A stretch of DNA of 64,000 nt from Phallusia mammillata (GCA_003260075.1 QLIY01000906.1:1-64000), one strand, 5' to 3'. Counted from the first letter of the stretch, positions 32,116-45,662 are shown. The notes: generated by a model from the letters alone, not told the origin. Program-made: numbers and translations.

Positions 32116-32283
32116 AGGTATGATTTTTCCAGCCTATATTTGCATCTATTGAAATGCTTGGGTTGATTCGATACAGCGCCTTTAATCAGCCTGACGTAGC
32201 AAAAATTAATAAGCACCAATACACACATTTTCTGGCCTTAACAGAGGCAACAAAACGCACCACAAACGTACAAAAAATCGGCT

Positions 32284-35200
32284 TCACATATGTTTCACCG
32301 CATTAGTTGGCAAGAGCGGGCCACTAGATGACGCTGCGTCGTATAGGTCGTGAACAGATTTCACTTTTGGAAGCTCCTGTTGAGCTCGCTGCAACGGCCG
32401 GCTGCAGTTTTCGTCGCACAAGGGAGGGTAATATTGTCGGTAACATAAGTATGCGATGCCGAGACCGATTAAGGAGCCAATCACCACATCTGTGTCATAT
32501 TAAAAGAAAAGAAAATGTGTTTAAAAACAGTGAACAGAAAATTTGTGCTCCCCAGAAAATTGAAACAAAACTGTTCAGCAAAAAAGCATTCCACCTTTTA
32601 TGGACAAAAGTAAAAAACAGCTTGGGTGATGATTTATAATAAAAACAGTTAGCACTAAACTGGTGCAATGTGTAAATGGTTTCATATATTCCGCTAGAAG
32701 AGAAATGTGGTTTAACAACCTTTACAGCACTTCATAGATAGGGGGGGGGGGTTGGGTGATGATTTACAATAAAAACAGTTAGCACTAAGCTTGTGCAATG
32801 TGAAAATGGTTTTATATATTCTGCTAGAAGAGAAATGTGGTTTAACAACCTTTACAGCACTTCATAGATAAATCTATTTGCAAGAGTTTTTCTATAGTAT
32901 CTTGGCCACTGAAAAATAACAGGAGTGCCTAAGCACACATGTATGGTAACATGTTAGCATATGTAAATCATATCTGATGACAAGAACCCAAGATTCCAGA
33001 AATCATGAAAAGTGAATAGAAAGCAAGTGTACAAACTTTTAAGCAGGCATTACAAATGTGTTTTTTATTTAAGTGTTGTTCAAAGCTGCTTGTAAAATAA
33101 CAAACTGGTACAGGGAATAAGTTTTTTCTGCAGTCAGGGCAAAACCTTTTTTCTATACAGCCAACCTTGGTTAAACCAGATTCAATTATTCTTCACCTAA
33201 TTCCGGCAAAACTTGAGGTACAAATGATTTGTAATGTGGTAAGACTTAAGAAAATCGAAATCGCCTAATTCAAACATGTTTTTGGTAAAAACTGGTCTGA
33301 ATTAACCAAGGTTTACCTTAGCCTACATTTTCCCTACCTTGCCAGTGGTGCATGTAGTCGCACGTTCTGCTGATTCCAACCAGCATTGCAAGCAAGAGTG
33401 GAGATAAACTGGTAAGTAACCTCCAAGTATGGCCGCTACCAAATGAATTAAAACACTGCAGTTTCCCAGCCATGTACAATGCACAGAAGCCAAGACTAAC
33501 AAAGGCGACTGAAAATAAAAAGTTTCAGTTGTTTTAAGTAGTGATGTACCGGATCGGCTAAATTTCGATTCGGCCGAAACCGAATATTCGGCGGTTTTGC
33601 GGGGGGGGGGAAAGCCAAGACTAACAAAGGCAACTGAAAATAAAAAGTTTCAGTTGTTTTAAGTGCATTTTAAAAGACACCTTATTAAGCGAACAATTCG
33701 CCAAGGAATTTACCAAATCTAACTAAACCGGATGTACTGACTATAAGCCAATGCTGCGTTTTCAAACTGTAGCAACATTAGATGTATACACTGTGGCTAT
33801 ACCATGTTTTATGCTCTATTATTATCTAAACCAGGGGTGGGCAACCTTTTTCACTGTGGGGCCAAATACTATTGCGACGATTAGATCACGGGCCGCACCT
33901 TTATATAAAACAAGGTGATTTTACTTGGGGGGGGGGTGACGATTAGATCACGGGCTGCACCTTTATATAAAACAAGGTGATTTTACTTCGTTGCACACCA
34001 AAAATGCCTAGCTACATATAAAATTCCCATTTAATTCCAGCAGCATGTTGCCAGGTCGCAGAAAAATAGCAGCGGCCGCACTAATCTGCTCAAAAAAATA
34101 TAATAATTTGGACTCATTTGTCATTAGATTTGAAATCCAAGTGTCTCTGCGGGCCGCACAACTTTAATCAAAGGGTCGCATGTAGCCCGCGGGCCGCAGG
34201 TTGCCCACCCCTGATCTAAACGTATGCACAAGTATTCTGGGTACATTGTGAGTAACAAAAGATGTACATGCTGGGGTCACACACAATATAGCTTTTCTTG
34301 TGTGCTGAAAATGGTAAAATTGGGTGACTTGGGTAAAACATGTCTGCAGCCATTTACTATTTTTGTGCAATTGTATTTATATTTAACAAATAAAACTGAA
34401 CAATATTTTGGAAGTATAAATCACACAGCTTAACACATCTTTGTAATTGGTAATAGAGTAATAAAAACACATCAAAGAACGTACAGGATGAATGGCCACT
34501 TGGAAAGCTTTTTCTGCCTTCAATTATTGTGTCAGCAACACCCGTACATTCAAGGTCAAATGTTGATGGCTGACCTTCTGGTGTTTTTCCATCAGGAAAG
34601 CATCTTAAATTGACAACAAAATATGTTAGTATGTGTGTAAAGATGCCAACAAAACAAAAAAGGAAACCAATTTTACCCTGACTTAATGGAAATTGTGCAT
34701 GTTATATATATAACAAGGCTACTCAGTGGATCTGGGTGTTAGTGATAAACAGATTAAAACAATACAGTCCTCAGTACGTCCAAGTTCATTTTACATGAAA
34801 ATAAAAGCTTCTGGGTGCATGATGCTCACAGTCAAACACAGATAAGTGTTAAGCAATATATATATACAAATCAAATTACAACTGAAAACTAACCTAAAGA
34901 AAAAGTCAGGCCTTGGCCTCCCAACTGACAATTTTATAGCATTAGTTACAACACCATTGAGCGCTAATGCAAGTGTGGATGAGAGAAGACCAGGAATGCA
35001 ATCATTTCTTGTGTCACGAAAGATTCCGCTGAACAACAAAATAGTGACAATAGGAGAACATATTGCAACTGTCTGGAAAACAAGAATAATTTAGTCAAGC
35101 AGTTTCCAAATACAGCAACATGGTCATTTGATTTAATATCATACAAACAATCTTGAAGTGGACACTGTTGTTTTGTCAACATGTGGGTTTTTGTACAGCC

Positions 35201-35866
35201 ACCATTCTTCTGGTTGTATCACTCTTGTGAAGGGTTGTGCCCTTTCTGTAGCACTGTAAAAAAGGAAACATATAACTGATTTTTTTGCAAAACCTTAGAC
35301 CAAAGTTTTAAACAAACAAATTGCACAATATTAATGTTTTTAAAGCATAGAGGAAAATGCAGCTAAGCAAATTTTTGTGACAACCCAAATAATGAGTAAC
35401 AGCAAAAATGTTGCAATGTCACTAGCTCATAGCCACATTCAGCAAGTTGTGACTTCTAGCTGCAATAATTGAGTGAGTGAAACAAATATGCAACAAAGTA
35501 CAGTACTACCATAATTGGTGGTGTTTGGGTTGCAACCCAGAGATTGAACAGTACTGATTTGGGACAATGCGTATTTCTTGAACACAAACTATTTGTGAAA
35601 GATTGTTTGTGAGAAATTTTTACATTTATATTGTAACATAACATGTGGTTTAAGAAATAACTGCACAATGGGCAATGGAGCAGAATTGCAAATGATTTAG
35701 TATTTTACTGGTGTGGCTTAAAACCATAGCCTGTTGGCGACAATGATAAAAGCTTAAGAAAATACATGAACATGTTTACTCACAAAAATATCGCAATGAG
35801 AGCAAAGCGAACAAGCACTTCTGCCAAAATGTACGTGAGACGCTGTTTTCCAAAGGAACAGAACAT
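32284..35866 (-). CDS. PLPP4/5-like: Phospholipid phosphatase 4/5 (PPAPDC1-type PAP2 enzyme)
   Basis: Six minus-strand exons join in phase: 35866-35784, 35253-35145, 35072-34894, 34603-34485, 33508-33338 and 32489-32284. They give 288 residues (human PLPP4/5 about 264-271). This integral membrane enzyme removes phosphate from phosphatidate and related lipids. The three PAP2 motifs are complete: K111-x6-R118-P119 (KLSVGRPRP), PSGH at 158-161 and S210-R-x5-H217 (SRTCDYMH). The subfamily signs [20 protein letters not shown]-like [16 protein letters not shown] after the first motif and YRQYYPPL near the end are present. Introns have GT/AG borders. Intron 4 carries a hAT element and two gap duplications; one repeats the first bases of exon 5 (33612 onward) and is not a second exon. 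Paralogues 4 and 5 cannot be told apart here. Confidence 0.93.
32741..32751. other. Gap placeholder with duplicated flanks in phosphatase intron 5
   Basis: Bases 32622-32740 and 32752-32870 are the same sequence with several substitutions (tttcatatattccgc against ttttatatattctgc), separated by 10 placeholder G plus one flank G. They look like two haplotypes joined end to end. Confidence 0.8.
33832..34213. mobile_element. hAT-type element (caggggtgggcaacct family) in phosphatase intron 4
   Basis: Ends caggggtgggcaacct and aggttgcccacccctg with a perfect 8-bp duplication atctaaac. The apparent 382 bp includes a 10-G gap (33927-33936) that duplicates about 40 bases, so the true length is nearer that of the 316-bp relative at 19591-19906. 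Confidence 0.92.
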
Positions 35867-36972
35867 TGTCTAAAACCACAAGAATATTTCATTCACATTC
35901 CTTTTAAAAAAAGAAATTTAACCACACAAAGAAAGTTTCCAAGACCACAATTCAAAGTTCAAACAACACCAAGTTTGCAAGGTCAGGGACTTGTTATTAC
36001 GTCACTGCTGACTCAGCAAAAATATTTTACACATGGAAATATTAAATTTACCTGAAACTGTTGTTTATTTTGCAGAAAAAGCTGGATAGCCTCAGTAAAT
36101 GTTGACACCTTATTAATAGCTGAATTTAAATGTTTGATTAGTCACCTACAAATGTATCATCATGAAAAAACTACGTTTCAACGTTGCGCAGCTCTTCCCG
36201 GATTGTGATTGTTTTAGTAAGCGAAATAAACTTAAATCAAACTCAAAAAAATATGTATGATGCCTAAAAGCCAGTGTTATCAATCAGCACTACGGCACAT
36301 TATTTTTTTAAAGAAAACGTTATTTACAACGACAAAGAGAGTGTTTTAATCTTTTATGTTGATCAAGGCTGTGTCACCGTAGTATCCTAACTATGGTGGC
36401 ACGTTATTCTCTTTATTCTGTGATTTTAAGTAAATCAGACACCGTAATGACCCTATTAGTCAATGTCTGCAATAAAACCGACCATGCATGTGCAGCTCAC
36501 GCAATGCAAGCGACCCTTCACGCAGGTCATGCGAAAAGCACTTGTTGTTTGTTATCCAATCTTCTATGTGCTTGTCTTTCAAAACCTCGAACGGAAGTTT
36601 GATGCACTCACGCAAATCGAACAATTTGTTTGGACTAAAAACAAATTTAGCCTACTGATGTTATTGTAGTGTACAGGGGCGATGTTTGCAAATTACATCA
36701 TATTTTGAACTCCGTGCTGCGTTTTCCAGATTTTAAAACTCGCCGATGTCAACTATATGGTCAATCTTTGTATCAAGGACAAATAGTTAAAAATGTTTTT
36801 AACACATTGGATAAACAATAATGTAGCATTTGCAAATACGGTTTAAAAGACGTCGTCTAAACCAGAAGTTCTTTATAACCTACAGACGATTGAGGTTTCG
36901 GATAAAAAATATTCTGAAAAAATAAAGCTTTTAGCACGCTTGAGCACATTGGTCTGTGTTTAATACTTCGGG

Positions 36973-37294
36973 CAGGGGTTCTTAACCAGGGGTACGTGTA
37001 CCCCTTGGGGGTACGAAGCATCAAAGCAGGGGGTACGACATGCAGGGTGAAATTAGGCATGTTTGTGAAAAATGCGCAAGTTACTTTGTTGTATGTCTAG
37101 AACGGTTTGGTTTTTTACTACTTACAATACTGTTTAATGCATGCATTAAACATGCAAGTTATAAATACACTGAGTTTAATTCCTATTATTACAATTGGGG
37201 GGGGGGACTTCCGTCGGTCATTGTAGACAGGGGGTACGAGAAAATTTCATCAAAGCTCTAAGGGTACGAGCTCTAAAAAGGTTAAGAAACACTG
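36973..37294. mobile_element. Non-autonomous hAT-type element (caggggttcttaacc family)
   Basis: Inverted ends caggggttcttaacc and ggttaagaaacactg, with flanks acttcggg and acttaggg (7 of 8). The interior repeats gggtacga several times. A 10-G gap lies at 37197-37206, so about 20-40 bases may be missing or duplicated. Confidence 0.85.
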
Positions 37295-38361
37295 ACTTAG
37301 GGCAAAGTAACACTGTTGAAACGACTGATATTGGAACCTAATTGTTTATTTTGGCGAAACCGATAATGATTTAACAGAGAGTAAAGCTTTATTAGCAGCC
37401 GAATTGTAGCGTGTTCCAGAACGAGGCATAATAACATAACCGATCGTTTTGTACCGCAAGGGTTTTCATAATGTGTAGCATTCACCAATTTTTTCAGCCG
37501 TGCAATGTTGGCCTACCACAAACTTTTGCTGTCAACACAATAATGCAATTATTACGTTGTTACTTGCAACACGAAGGTGTTTCGATAATAGAAAGCACTG
37601 GACCAATATTTCCCGTCATTTAGGAACAATGGCACATACACAAACTAAGGCATTAATAAGCAATTTTATTTGGAAGTATGCAATGTTTAAAACTACAGAA
37701 CGTGTCATTGTGTTTTGGCACAAAAAAATGTGTTTTTTGTGCATATCCTCAATGTTAAAACTTTAATAACCCTCAAAAACATGAATTGGGTTTGAAATAA
37801 AGCTTGTTTTGATCTTGAGGAAATTCAATCTTTGCACTCCATTTAACTCCAAAGACTACGTCACGCTTGTTAAACACTCTTTGATGTTTTTATGGTTGGG
37901 AAACCGTTTTATTTGGTCCATTTGCTGCAGGATGTGTTAAAAAAGTTTTTTGTGCTTCTTTTAGTAACAACCTATGTCACTTGACCAATAGAGCGGAAGA
38001 TAATACCAACACACAAAGTTTCCATTACGAAAACTCATTTTGTTCATTTCAAATTACCCACGTCGGTTTCTACAAGCACATTATTTGCTATACATTCACT
38101 TGGAATTAGAAATGGTATAGGATGAATCCGTAGCTTTTTTAAACCAAACTTGCACATAATGTATATGATGCTGTTTTCTCACTGACTAAAAAGCTTTGAG
38201 TAATTTAATTCCGGTCAAAAAAGGCAAAGTTTGGTTTGTCCCCAAATTTACCCAAGCAACAAAAAAGGACAGTCAAGACTTCGTCCTGGGCAAGAACAAA
38301 CCGCATTTGTCTGTTCCGGCACATTAGCAATCGGCGTTTTTAGCTTACAGTAAACAAACAA

Positions 38362-38586
38362 CTAGACAAGTCGTCGCATTTGTCTGCTTGCCGCAGGGAA
38401 AGCCACATCTTTAATTTGAACACCATTTATGTCACGTTTGGCAAATCCTCCATCATTTATTTCACTGTCAAAGGCTAATTTGGCTTCTCTTTGAAGTCCG
38501 TTCCGCCAGCCTACCCTCAAAGCAGCACGTTTAATCTGTGACGTTTCAATGGTAGATTGTTCGTATTCTGGATTTGTGACAATCAC
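38362..38586 (-). CDS. Unidentified frame, possibly a terminal exon
   Basis: A minus-strand frame of 74 codons (start MIVTNPEYEQ; end RQMRRLV). It is open back to a possible splice acceptor (tctctgactag) at about 38614-38604, which would add TSGYAKLAV or similar. Composition is balanced and protein-like (charged and polar, with NGLQREAKLAFDSEINDGG), and the DNA is richer in G+C than its surroundings, so it may be the last exon of a minus-strand gene. I recognise no family and found no partner exon upstream. It could also be chance. Confidence 0.25.
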   Translation of the reverse strand: MIVTNPEYEQSTIETSQIKRAALRVGWRNGLQREAKLAFDSEINDGGFAKRDINGVQIKDVAFPAASRQMRRLV

Positions 38587-41000
38587 AGCAAGTTTTGCAT
38601 AACCACTAGTCAGAGACTAGAGAACTGCGTGTAACTTAGATAGTTAAAAAGGCGAGTGTATAGTTGATTATAGTTGATAGATTTTCAACAGTCCTTTTCT
38701 GCCAAAAGGAAGCAGGTATCGTTTGCTGAAGGCAACCGATTTTCATTTGTCTGAATTCGTAATGTGCACAGTTTGTATAAATAGGCGCACTTAGTTTGAA
38801 AACTGCAATACTTTCAAAAAATTATAATTGATGAAATCGTATGTAGCCAGTTTGCAACTGTAGTTTTTATTTTTCTCAATTTGTTGCAGTTTCTACTGAC
38901 TATGTTTAGAAACAGGTACATTATGTAAGACCACTTGACGTGCAGCTATTAGCATAAAAGTGTTGGCATTTTTTCGAACTCGGATGCCTCATTGACATCA
39001 CTATAGGTTTTCCAGTACGCTGTTGCCTTCACAGAAGTTTAAATAGATAGTTTCCACTAGAGTTTATGTCAAGCGTGGAAGTGCATTTCCGAAATTACGT
39101 AACCGGTTCTGCTTCAATTGTGTGACAGAATATGAAGTCGCATTTACCTTGCTGTACATGCTAGCTTGGGTTTAACTGACCCATTTTTGACAGACAATTG
39201 TCTATTGTTGTCTGTGATGATTGTGGATTACATGGTATGCTAGGTAGCTTTGCTAACAATAGCAACATCTGTCAAATTGTGTATAGGTGCGTTGCAGTTT
39301 CTTGCATTGTTATATTCCACCTGCTATCATACGACACTGTAAGAAACATGACTGGTAAAAATAAAAGTCCTAGTTAATTTATTCTTTTAACGATAATAAG
39401 ACACTGACGCGAGGGTTTGTGGCGAAATATTTGTTTTGCATAAGAAAGGTAACATATTTTAACCTGAAAATAAATGTTTCTAGTATTTTTGTGTAATTGG
39501 ACACAACGTGCAAATGTTGCAATGGATCGAATCCGTTGAAGGGTCAATTTACGCGAAACCGGATGACAATCGCAGAATTATAATAAGATTGAAAGTCATG
39601 GTACCGCTTTTATGATCATTTTTTACAGTCCTACCCATAAATCTGCGCTTCATCTCGTATGAAACGTCACCAGTTGGAGACAAAACGTCAGAAACGGAAT
39701 GACGTTTTAATACCACGGCACAATACCTGTTTTAGGGCAACGCACGTACTATGCAAACAAATCTTGTTCGTCAAAGACCTGCAAAACCGTGTTTGCTCAG
39801 GCCAAATCGCTTTAGCTGGGTCCGCTATTTGACCACAAATTCAATGCAGCATTCCAGGTGGACGGAGTTTTCGTATTTGTCTTGTAGTTAGTTGCATTGT
39901 GTTTAAATGCGGTTAGTGGCTACTGGATATTGTTGCGTAGGGTTTAGGTAGGGCCTGGGTTTAGTCAGCAAAACAAAACATAAGACTTTCTTGTGCTACG
40001 ATTTTAATTTGAGTTTTACGGTAAGTGAAAGTGACCGTATGTTAGCTAATATTCTAGTGTATTTAAACGTTGTTGTCACTAAAGTTAAACGTTCTGCGTA
40101 CTTCTACAAAGTTTTTACTTGAAGCGAGATTTGATTTTTTGCAGATGCGCTTAGATGCTTGCGTATAAAGGCTATGACGTGAGCAACACCATATTTGGTA
40201 AACGATTAAAGTTGTCAAAATGATCTGATTCAGGATGCCTTTAAAAGATCAGTGACCATGAACTGATTGTGACGATATAATGGATGTCGATGTGGATCAT
40301 GGTCCATGTAAGAGGTTTGGGGTAATTAAAGTGTAAAAGATTGAAATTGGATTTAAAGTTAGATTATTTGAGAAGTACGGTTTACGGTATAAGAATAAGA
40401 ATGGCGTGTTTAACAAAACAAACTTTTTGCTAAGCTTTTACCAAAGAACCTCTAAAAATCAATGATACGTAAAGAAATTGAGTACTCTTGAATCGGCAAC
40501 CATGAAAAATACACCCAACTTGACATTGAAACATGACTTAGCACCCAGACGCCCCTATTAATTATCCAGCAAATAACTTATCCATCATCGTTCATTATCA
40601 AAACCTATTCCTCGCAAAACCGCAATTCTAAACATATCCCAATCTTGCGCATATCTCAGGCAAGGGGTGAATATCGAAAATCGAGTGCGCCTTTTTTACA
40701 TAAGGGCGGCACACTGACAAGGTACTTGCCGATAGACGGGTTACATTGTCTACTAATGTTGCGCATCCTACCACAAGGTATACGTCCCGTGAAGTCATTG
40801 TTGTTTTTTTCGTGGCACCCCCGTCCACCCTTCCGCTCCCTCAAGCACATATTCGTGTCAGGATCGCATCAGGAATGTTGAGTAATAGCCGAAGGATAGC
40901 CTGCTTGCGCTTGCAAATGTTAGAACGCATTTTTATGACCAAGACTACGTTGTTTGACATTACTGGATAAGATAGACAGTGGGACATTATATTTCTTTGT

Positions 41001-41250
41001 ATGTGTCTAATGACGAATATAACGGCCCAAATGGACATGAAAAGCACCGTGTTTTATTGTTTACACGTTTCGGCAAGTCACTGATGGTGGCAGAGCATGT
41101 GCCGAAACGTTTGAATAAATGCCAGAAGAGCTCTACAAACTTGATATTATGCCTGGCAGCAATAGCTTATGCATGTGCCGAAACGTTTGAATAATTAAAC
41201 ATGTCGCTTTTTACGTCTGCTTGGGCCGTTATATTCTTCATTGTAGACAT
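41001..41250. repeat. Inverted-repeat unit with duplicated gccgaaacgtttgaataa motif
   Basis: Arms 41001-41030 and 41221-41250 are inverted repeats sharing gaatataacggcccaa. Inside, gcatgtgccgaaacgtttgaataa occurs at 41095-41118 and again at 41171-41194. The segment before the first copy has acgtttcggc and ctgatgg, loosely like hammerhead-ribozyme core elements of Penelope-like retroelements, but the usual ctgatga is not present. Probably a worn retroelement end. Confidence 0.5.
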
Positions 41251-42870
41251 TACGGTGTTGATAATTTGAAGTTTTTTTACAAAGTCTACAAAATTTAAAA
41301 TGTTTGGTAAAAAGTGGACCGATTCGTTAGAGGTACAGGTTTCAAAGTTTTGCTTTTGTTCTGGGTGCAAACTTTCCTTATTATAGTTTCACAAAAGCCA
41401 AAAAAGTAAACAACTTCGTGGCTGCTAACTTCGTGGTTATATTTTACTTAGCGCATCAACCTTACAACGCGTTGCAATAATTAGAAACCAAATGGTATCC
41501 ACAAAGGTTTTGAGGAGTTTGGCAAATATTAGAACCCATTACTGAACCCTCATTAGGTCGCTTCTTCTCTCACTTTGATTACTCAAATCTACGACAAACA
41601 AGACGTTGTTGTCGGTTGTTTGTTCCGGAACCTTAAACAACAGATAACGCGAGACCTTGTTGGTCACCTTTGGACCTCGCCACCGCCAAATATTGTCTTG
41701 GTAAACCAAAATTGACAAACAACTTTGCCCGCCCACGCTGCGTAAAGCTCGATTTTTCGAAAAGGAAAGCCGTGTTTGTGAAAAGTAGCCATTGATGGGT
41801 AGCCAGATGTGTATTGTGTTTGGGGTACGCCGAAATAAAATATTTGAAATCCATTGCAGGGTTTATTGGTAAAGACCACAGAGCTTATTTAAAAGAAATA
41901 CACCTTATTTAAAACGGCGGTTGCAACCATCTGTTGTAAAACGTCTACATTTTTAAGTTATGTAAGTCTTGTGCAATACGTTTTCGTATGGCGGCAGGAT
42001 CTTTCTTGTGTTAGCTTTTCGCCTCAACTTAAGCTTTTTGTAGCATGTTATAAAGTGCATAGGCGTGGTTATAGATACCACGAAATATTGGAAAGACATC
42101 GTGTTTGCAACAGGGTTCCAAAGATAAACTATTTCAAGTTGATATCAAATCAAAGTGTTGGGTATTGATTGACGTGTGTGCAAAAATCTTATCAGAAATT
42201 ATCAGTTTAAGTCTGAAGGAGGCGATGAAGTGAAAAACTCAAGTAAAACCGCAATAAATAAACCTGAAAAAGGCAAACATGAACTTTGCGAAGAGTAATA
42301 GAGTTTGTGTAGAAATAAAATTTTGTCAGTTTTCCGTATTCTTAAACAGTTTAAGTAACATCAGGGTAAATTTCCAAAAAAGTTTCTTTTGATAAGTTTT
42401 TTTCGGTTAGCACACTTTCAAAGTATGAAAATGTTGCTGACGAAACCCATTGGTACGCCGTAGCGCACAGGGGGGTCAACATGGGGCAAATATTGTGGGA
42501 AAACACGTGGGCACCCAGGTGCGTGGCAAAGACAACTACTACCGTAAAGTTTACGGCTTCCTGAAAGTGAGATGTATGACTCTCGCAAGGCGTATCGCAG
42601 TTGACAATGACAGGTTGTCATTCCATGTTCCCCAAGTATGAACAAGGTTAAAGACATTATTGAGAAATATTTCTCCCCGCTTGCAAAGGCTTTGACAGAT
42701 TAAACTTTTACATTTCCTGTAAGTTTTCCATCTCAACTTGACCTTTGTAGGGCAAGGAGCGGCGAAGAGTTGTAAGCAACCCGAACACGTTTTCTTCGCG
42801 AGCCTGAATTGAAAAATAGATGCCCAAACGTAAAATTAACACACAAGTGTGACCGTATGGAAAGTCAGAA

Positions 42871-43155
42871 CAGAGTTGCAAGTCAGGCCGGGCAAAACGC
42901 TATGTTTAAGACCAATTGTCTATTATTGTCCATTGTGTTTGTTGTCGTTGTCTTTCCTGAGGCGATGTGTAGGCCTATCAATTACACTTTCGGGCCTAAA
43001 CGGGCTTCTCGGGGGGGGGGAAAGGCTTCGATGTGTAGGCCTATCAATTACACTTTCGGGCCTAAACGGGCTTCTCCAAAACAATACGGGTTCGGGTCGG
43101 GTTTCGGGCTTGTACTTGTCGGGTTCGGGCTCCAAATTCAGGCCTGTTTACAACT
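42871..43155. mobile_element. Element of the cagagttgtaagc family with internal gap duplication
   Basis: Starts cagagttgcaagtcaggcc and ends ggcctgtttacaactctg, like the well-defined copy at 53612-53890. The interior has repeated gggttcggg motifs, which give glycine-rich frames of no significance. The block from aggcctatcaattacactttcgg to cgggcttctc is present twice around 10 G at 43011-43020. Target duplication unclear. Confidence 0.6.
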
Positions 43156-43224
43156 CTGATTTAGACATGATTCAGGTTCGTATCATTTCAACTAAGGCCC
43201 GAACCCGTCCCGAAAGGCGCCGGC

Positions 43225-43282
43225 CTGACTGCAACTCTTCAGAAAGATTAAGGTCGTGAGTTCGAACCCCACGATAGCCGTT
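43225..43282 (+). other. tRNA-like 3' fragment
   Basis: The sequence ggtcgtgagttcgaaccccacg resembles the T-arm of eukaryotic tRNA genes, with one stem mismatch, directly after the repeat element. The acceptor 5' half is not visible. Likely a tRNA pseudogene or SINE remnant. Confidence 0.3.
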
Positions 43283-45479
43283 TTCTAACGTTACATTGCT
43301 GTGTCGTAATACTCTTAATTGTGCCATCGATGGGGTACGATTAGGCGATTTTTGTTTGTGTGAAGTAGGTTATGAGTTGTTCAACCTTCAAGTTGGTGCT
43401 GTTTGCATGTGACAAACTGTGTGGTTAGCTGGTGTTAGACAAGTTGTTGAAACTTGGTCGCGAGATAAACGTCTGCAAACGCACGTCTTGCTTCCAAATT
43501 CATACAGGATATTGCAAATAGCATGTTATCGGAAATGTCAATCAATATTCTTACAGCTTAGTCTGTGGTGATGCGAATAACTTGAGGCATTGAATTCGCA
43601 CATTTCAGTTGAATCGACAAAATAACTGTGTGTCTAAAACACATATGAAATTCACCGTGACTTTTAAAGTTAATCCCTATGGCGAAATTGCGTTACAATT
43701 TTGGGGAGGTTGGCGTCTTTCGGGCTAACACTTTTAAACTGACAGGTCATACATGTTTGTTGTGTACCCGGGGTTGTAAAAATACACGTCTAGGCGAGAA
43801 AATGGCATATTTCGCGCAGACAAGGCTCTTGTAACTTCACCGAAGCGGAAACAATGCGACAATTTAAACCGTGAATGCTACCGCGAAATGGTAACCCCAG
43901 CGGGAAGGATGATTTTCCGCCGCATTTCACAGCGCCAACCGCCGTCGGCTTGGGTTCTCTGCGCCGGGGTTTGTTTAAGCTTTGGTTGAGATGAAACATG
44001 CCGCCAGGATAAGGGATTTCGGGGCGCTCAAGGATGAACTATTGCGGCATCAGCTTGCGAGTTGTTGAGTGAGGCGCATAGAGTTTGTAACAATTGACAA
44101 AAGCCACGTCTGTCACAAGTATATTCAACCAGTTTTTGTCAACGCGTTCAAATGCAGGTTGCCGCAAATAAACAAATATCTCAACTGTCAAGAAAAAAGT
44201 TTGGTTGCTGGACCTCTGTTTAGTTTCAAGTGAAATGAAAACAAGTTTTTGCATCAGGTTTAAGTTTAAACAATCTTCATATTGCAGACAACAACCATAT
44301 TGTGCCAAAAAAAAATGCTGCCTAAAACATATGAAGAGCGTTAAAGACACAATGGGCTAATAAGTAGATTAACCTTTATAAATTGCTAAAGCTTAACAAA
44401 ATCCCGCACAAATATGTTACTTCACACCGCCGACCAAAATCTTTTCGTTTTGATTTGATTTAGTCAGTTCGTCAATTAATTTACACCTTTCGGTTTACAG
44501 TTTCAAAACCTTGCCTCGCCGTCTCCTTTGCATCCAAACAATGCCCACGAAAAGGGATAGGATGTTCTGTTTTGATTGTGATTATGGTATTTTTCTTGTT
44601 TTTTTGCCGTCTGGTTCTCACGATGACCATATAGTTAAAGACGGGTTGGTCTTTGGACCAGTCCAGTGGTGGTGAAAAAAATATTGTAGATGATCAGAGC
44701 TATGATCGAAATACAATGGGGTTTCCTTCCAGAAGTTTGTCCGTACCGAATATATTTTCTGATTTAAAATACCTCGTTATGAAGCAAAAAACGACTGTAA
44801 AAATGCTAAATTGTTCACTCTAGGTTTGGTATAGAGTCATGTGATAAATGGTCTCAATATACAACGCGATTCTAGGGTGCTGTCTCACCGTACGAAAAAG
44901 CCCCAACACCCTTAAACTCCTTGTAAAATTTGGTGTTTATAAAATTAGGACCAGCAGGCGGTAAAATTTAAAAGTAAGTTCTATTTGCTTTGGAACCTGG
45001 GCCTACTAGTCGATTTTCCATTGGACTACGATAATTTATGTCTACATTGTCACTGAACGTGGATATAGCAAATATGCCGCACGCGAAAAGATCGTTAACT
45101 GTTGACGAAAATTTTGCCACACACGAGGTTATAAATATGCGCCGTCATCCATCCACGTCCCGTGACAGCAAAGTCGTTTTCTTTGGCAAGATCGTGTTGG
45201 TACTCTCAGTTATAACGTTTACGAACCGAGAGTGGTACGTCGGGCCGGGTTCGGGTTCTGGCTTAGGTTTCTGATAAAAAATGGGCTTAATTCGAGCATC
45301 ACTTTACACTCTGTATAAGTATGTTTTTTAAACNAGGTTTCTGATAAAAAATGGGCTTAATTCGAGCCTCACTTTACACTCTGTATAAGTATGTTTTTTA
45401 AAATAAATTTAACTAGCTAAGTAGCCAAGTTACTGGGCCTGCCCTAATGCCAAACAGCACTCAAACGCCCTGTTTTAAG

Positions 45480-45662
45480 ACTAATCGTATATTACTGTGT
45501 TTTTTGTGTTGGTCTTTCCTGAGGCTTCTTTTCTTATAGGCCCGCCAATCAAACTTTCGGGCCTAAACGAGCTTCTCAACTTCGAATCGGGTTTGGGCCG
45601 GGATTCGGGCTTGTGCTTTCGCCCGGGTTCGGGTTTCAATTTCAAGCCCGTTTACAACTCAG
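45480..45662. mobile_element. Partial element of the cagagttgtaagc family
   Basis: Shares taatcgtatattactgtg, tttcctgaggc, ctttcgggcctaaacg, cgggttcggg and cccgtttacaactc with the copy at 42871-43155. The ends are degraded. The frame at 45497-45685 is repeat-derived. Confidence 0.55.

Larger units (their letters stand above)
29201..32283. other. Spacer with tandem repeats between transporters and phosphatase gene
   Basis: No recognised gene. It holds a tandem repeat of about 115 bp (30077-30378), simple repeats (30770-30930), possible worn hAT-type ends near 29697 and 30958 (ggttcccaa), a small inverted repeat near 31685-31815 and a tRNA-like T-arm near 32085. Confidence 0.5.

Noticed and set aside
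41064..41118. Active hammerhead ribozyme
   Set aside because: The ctgatga core is not intact (ctgatgg), and I could not form a convincing stem I.
42809..43259. Glycine-rich secreted protein
   Set aside because: The frame lies inside a repeat family and spans a gap duplication.
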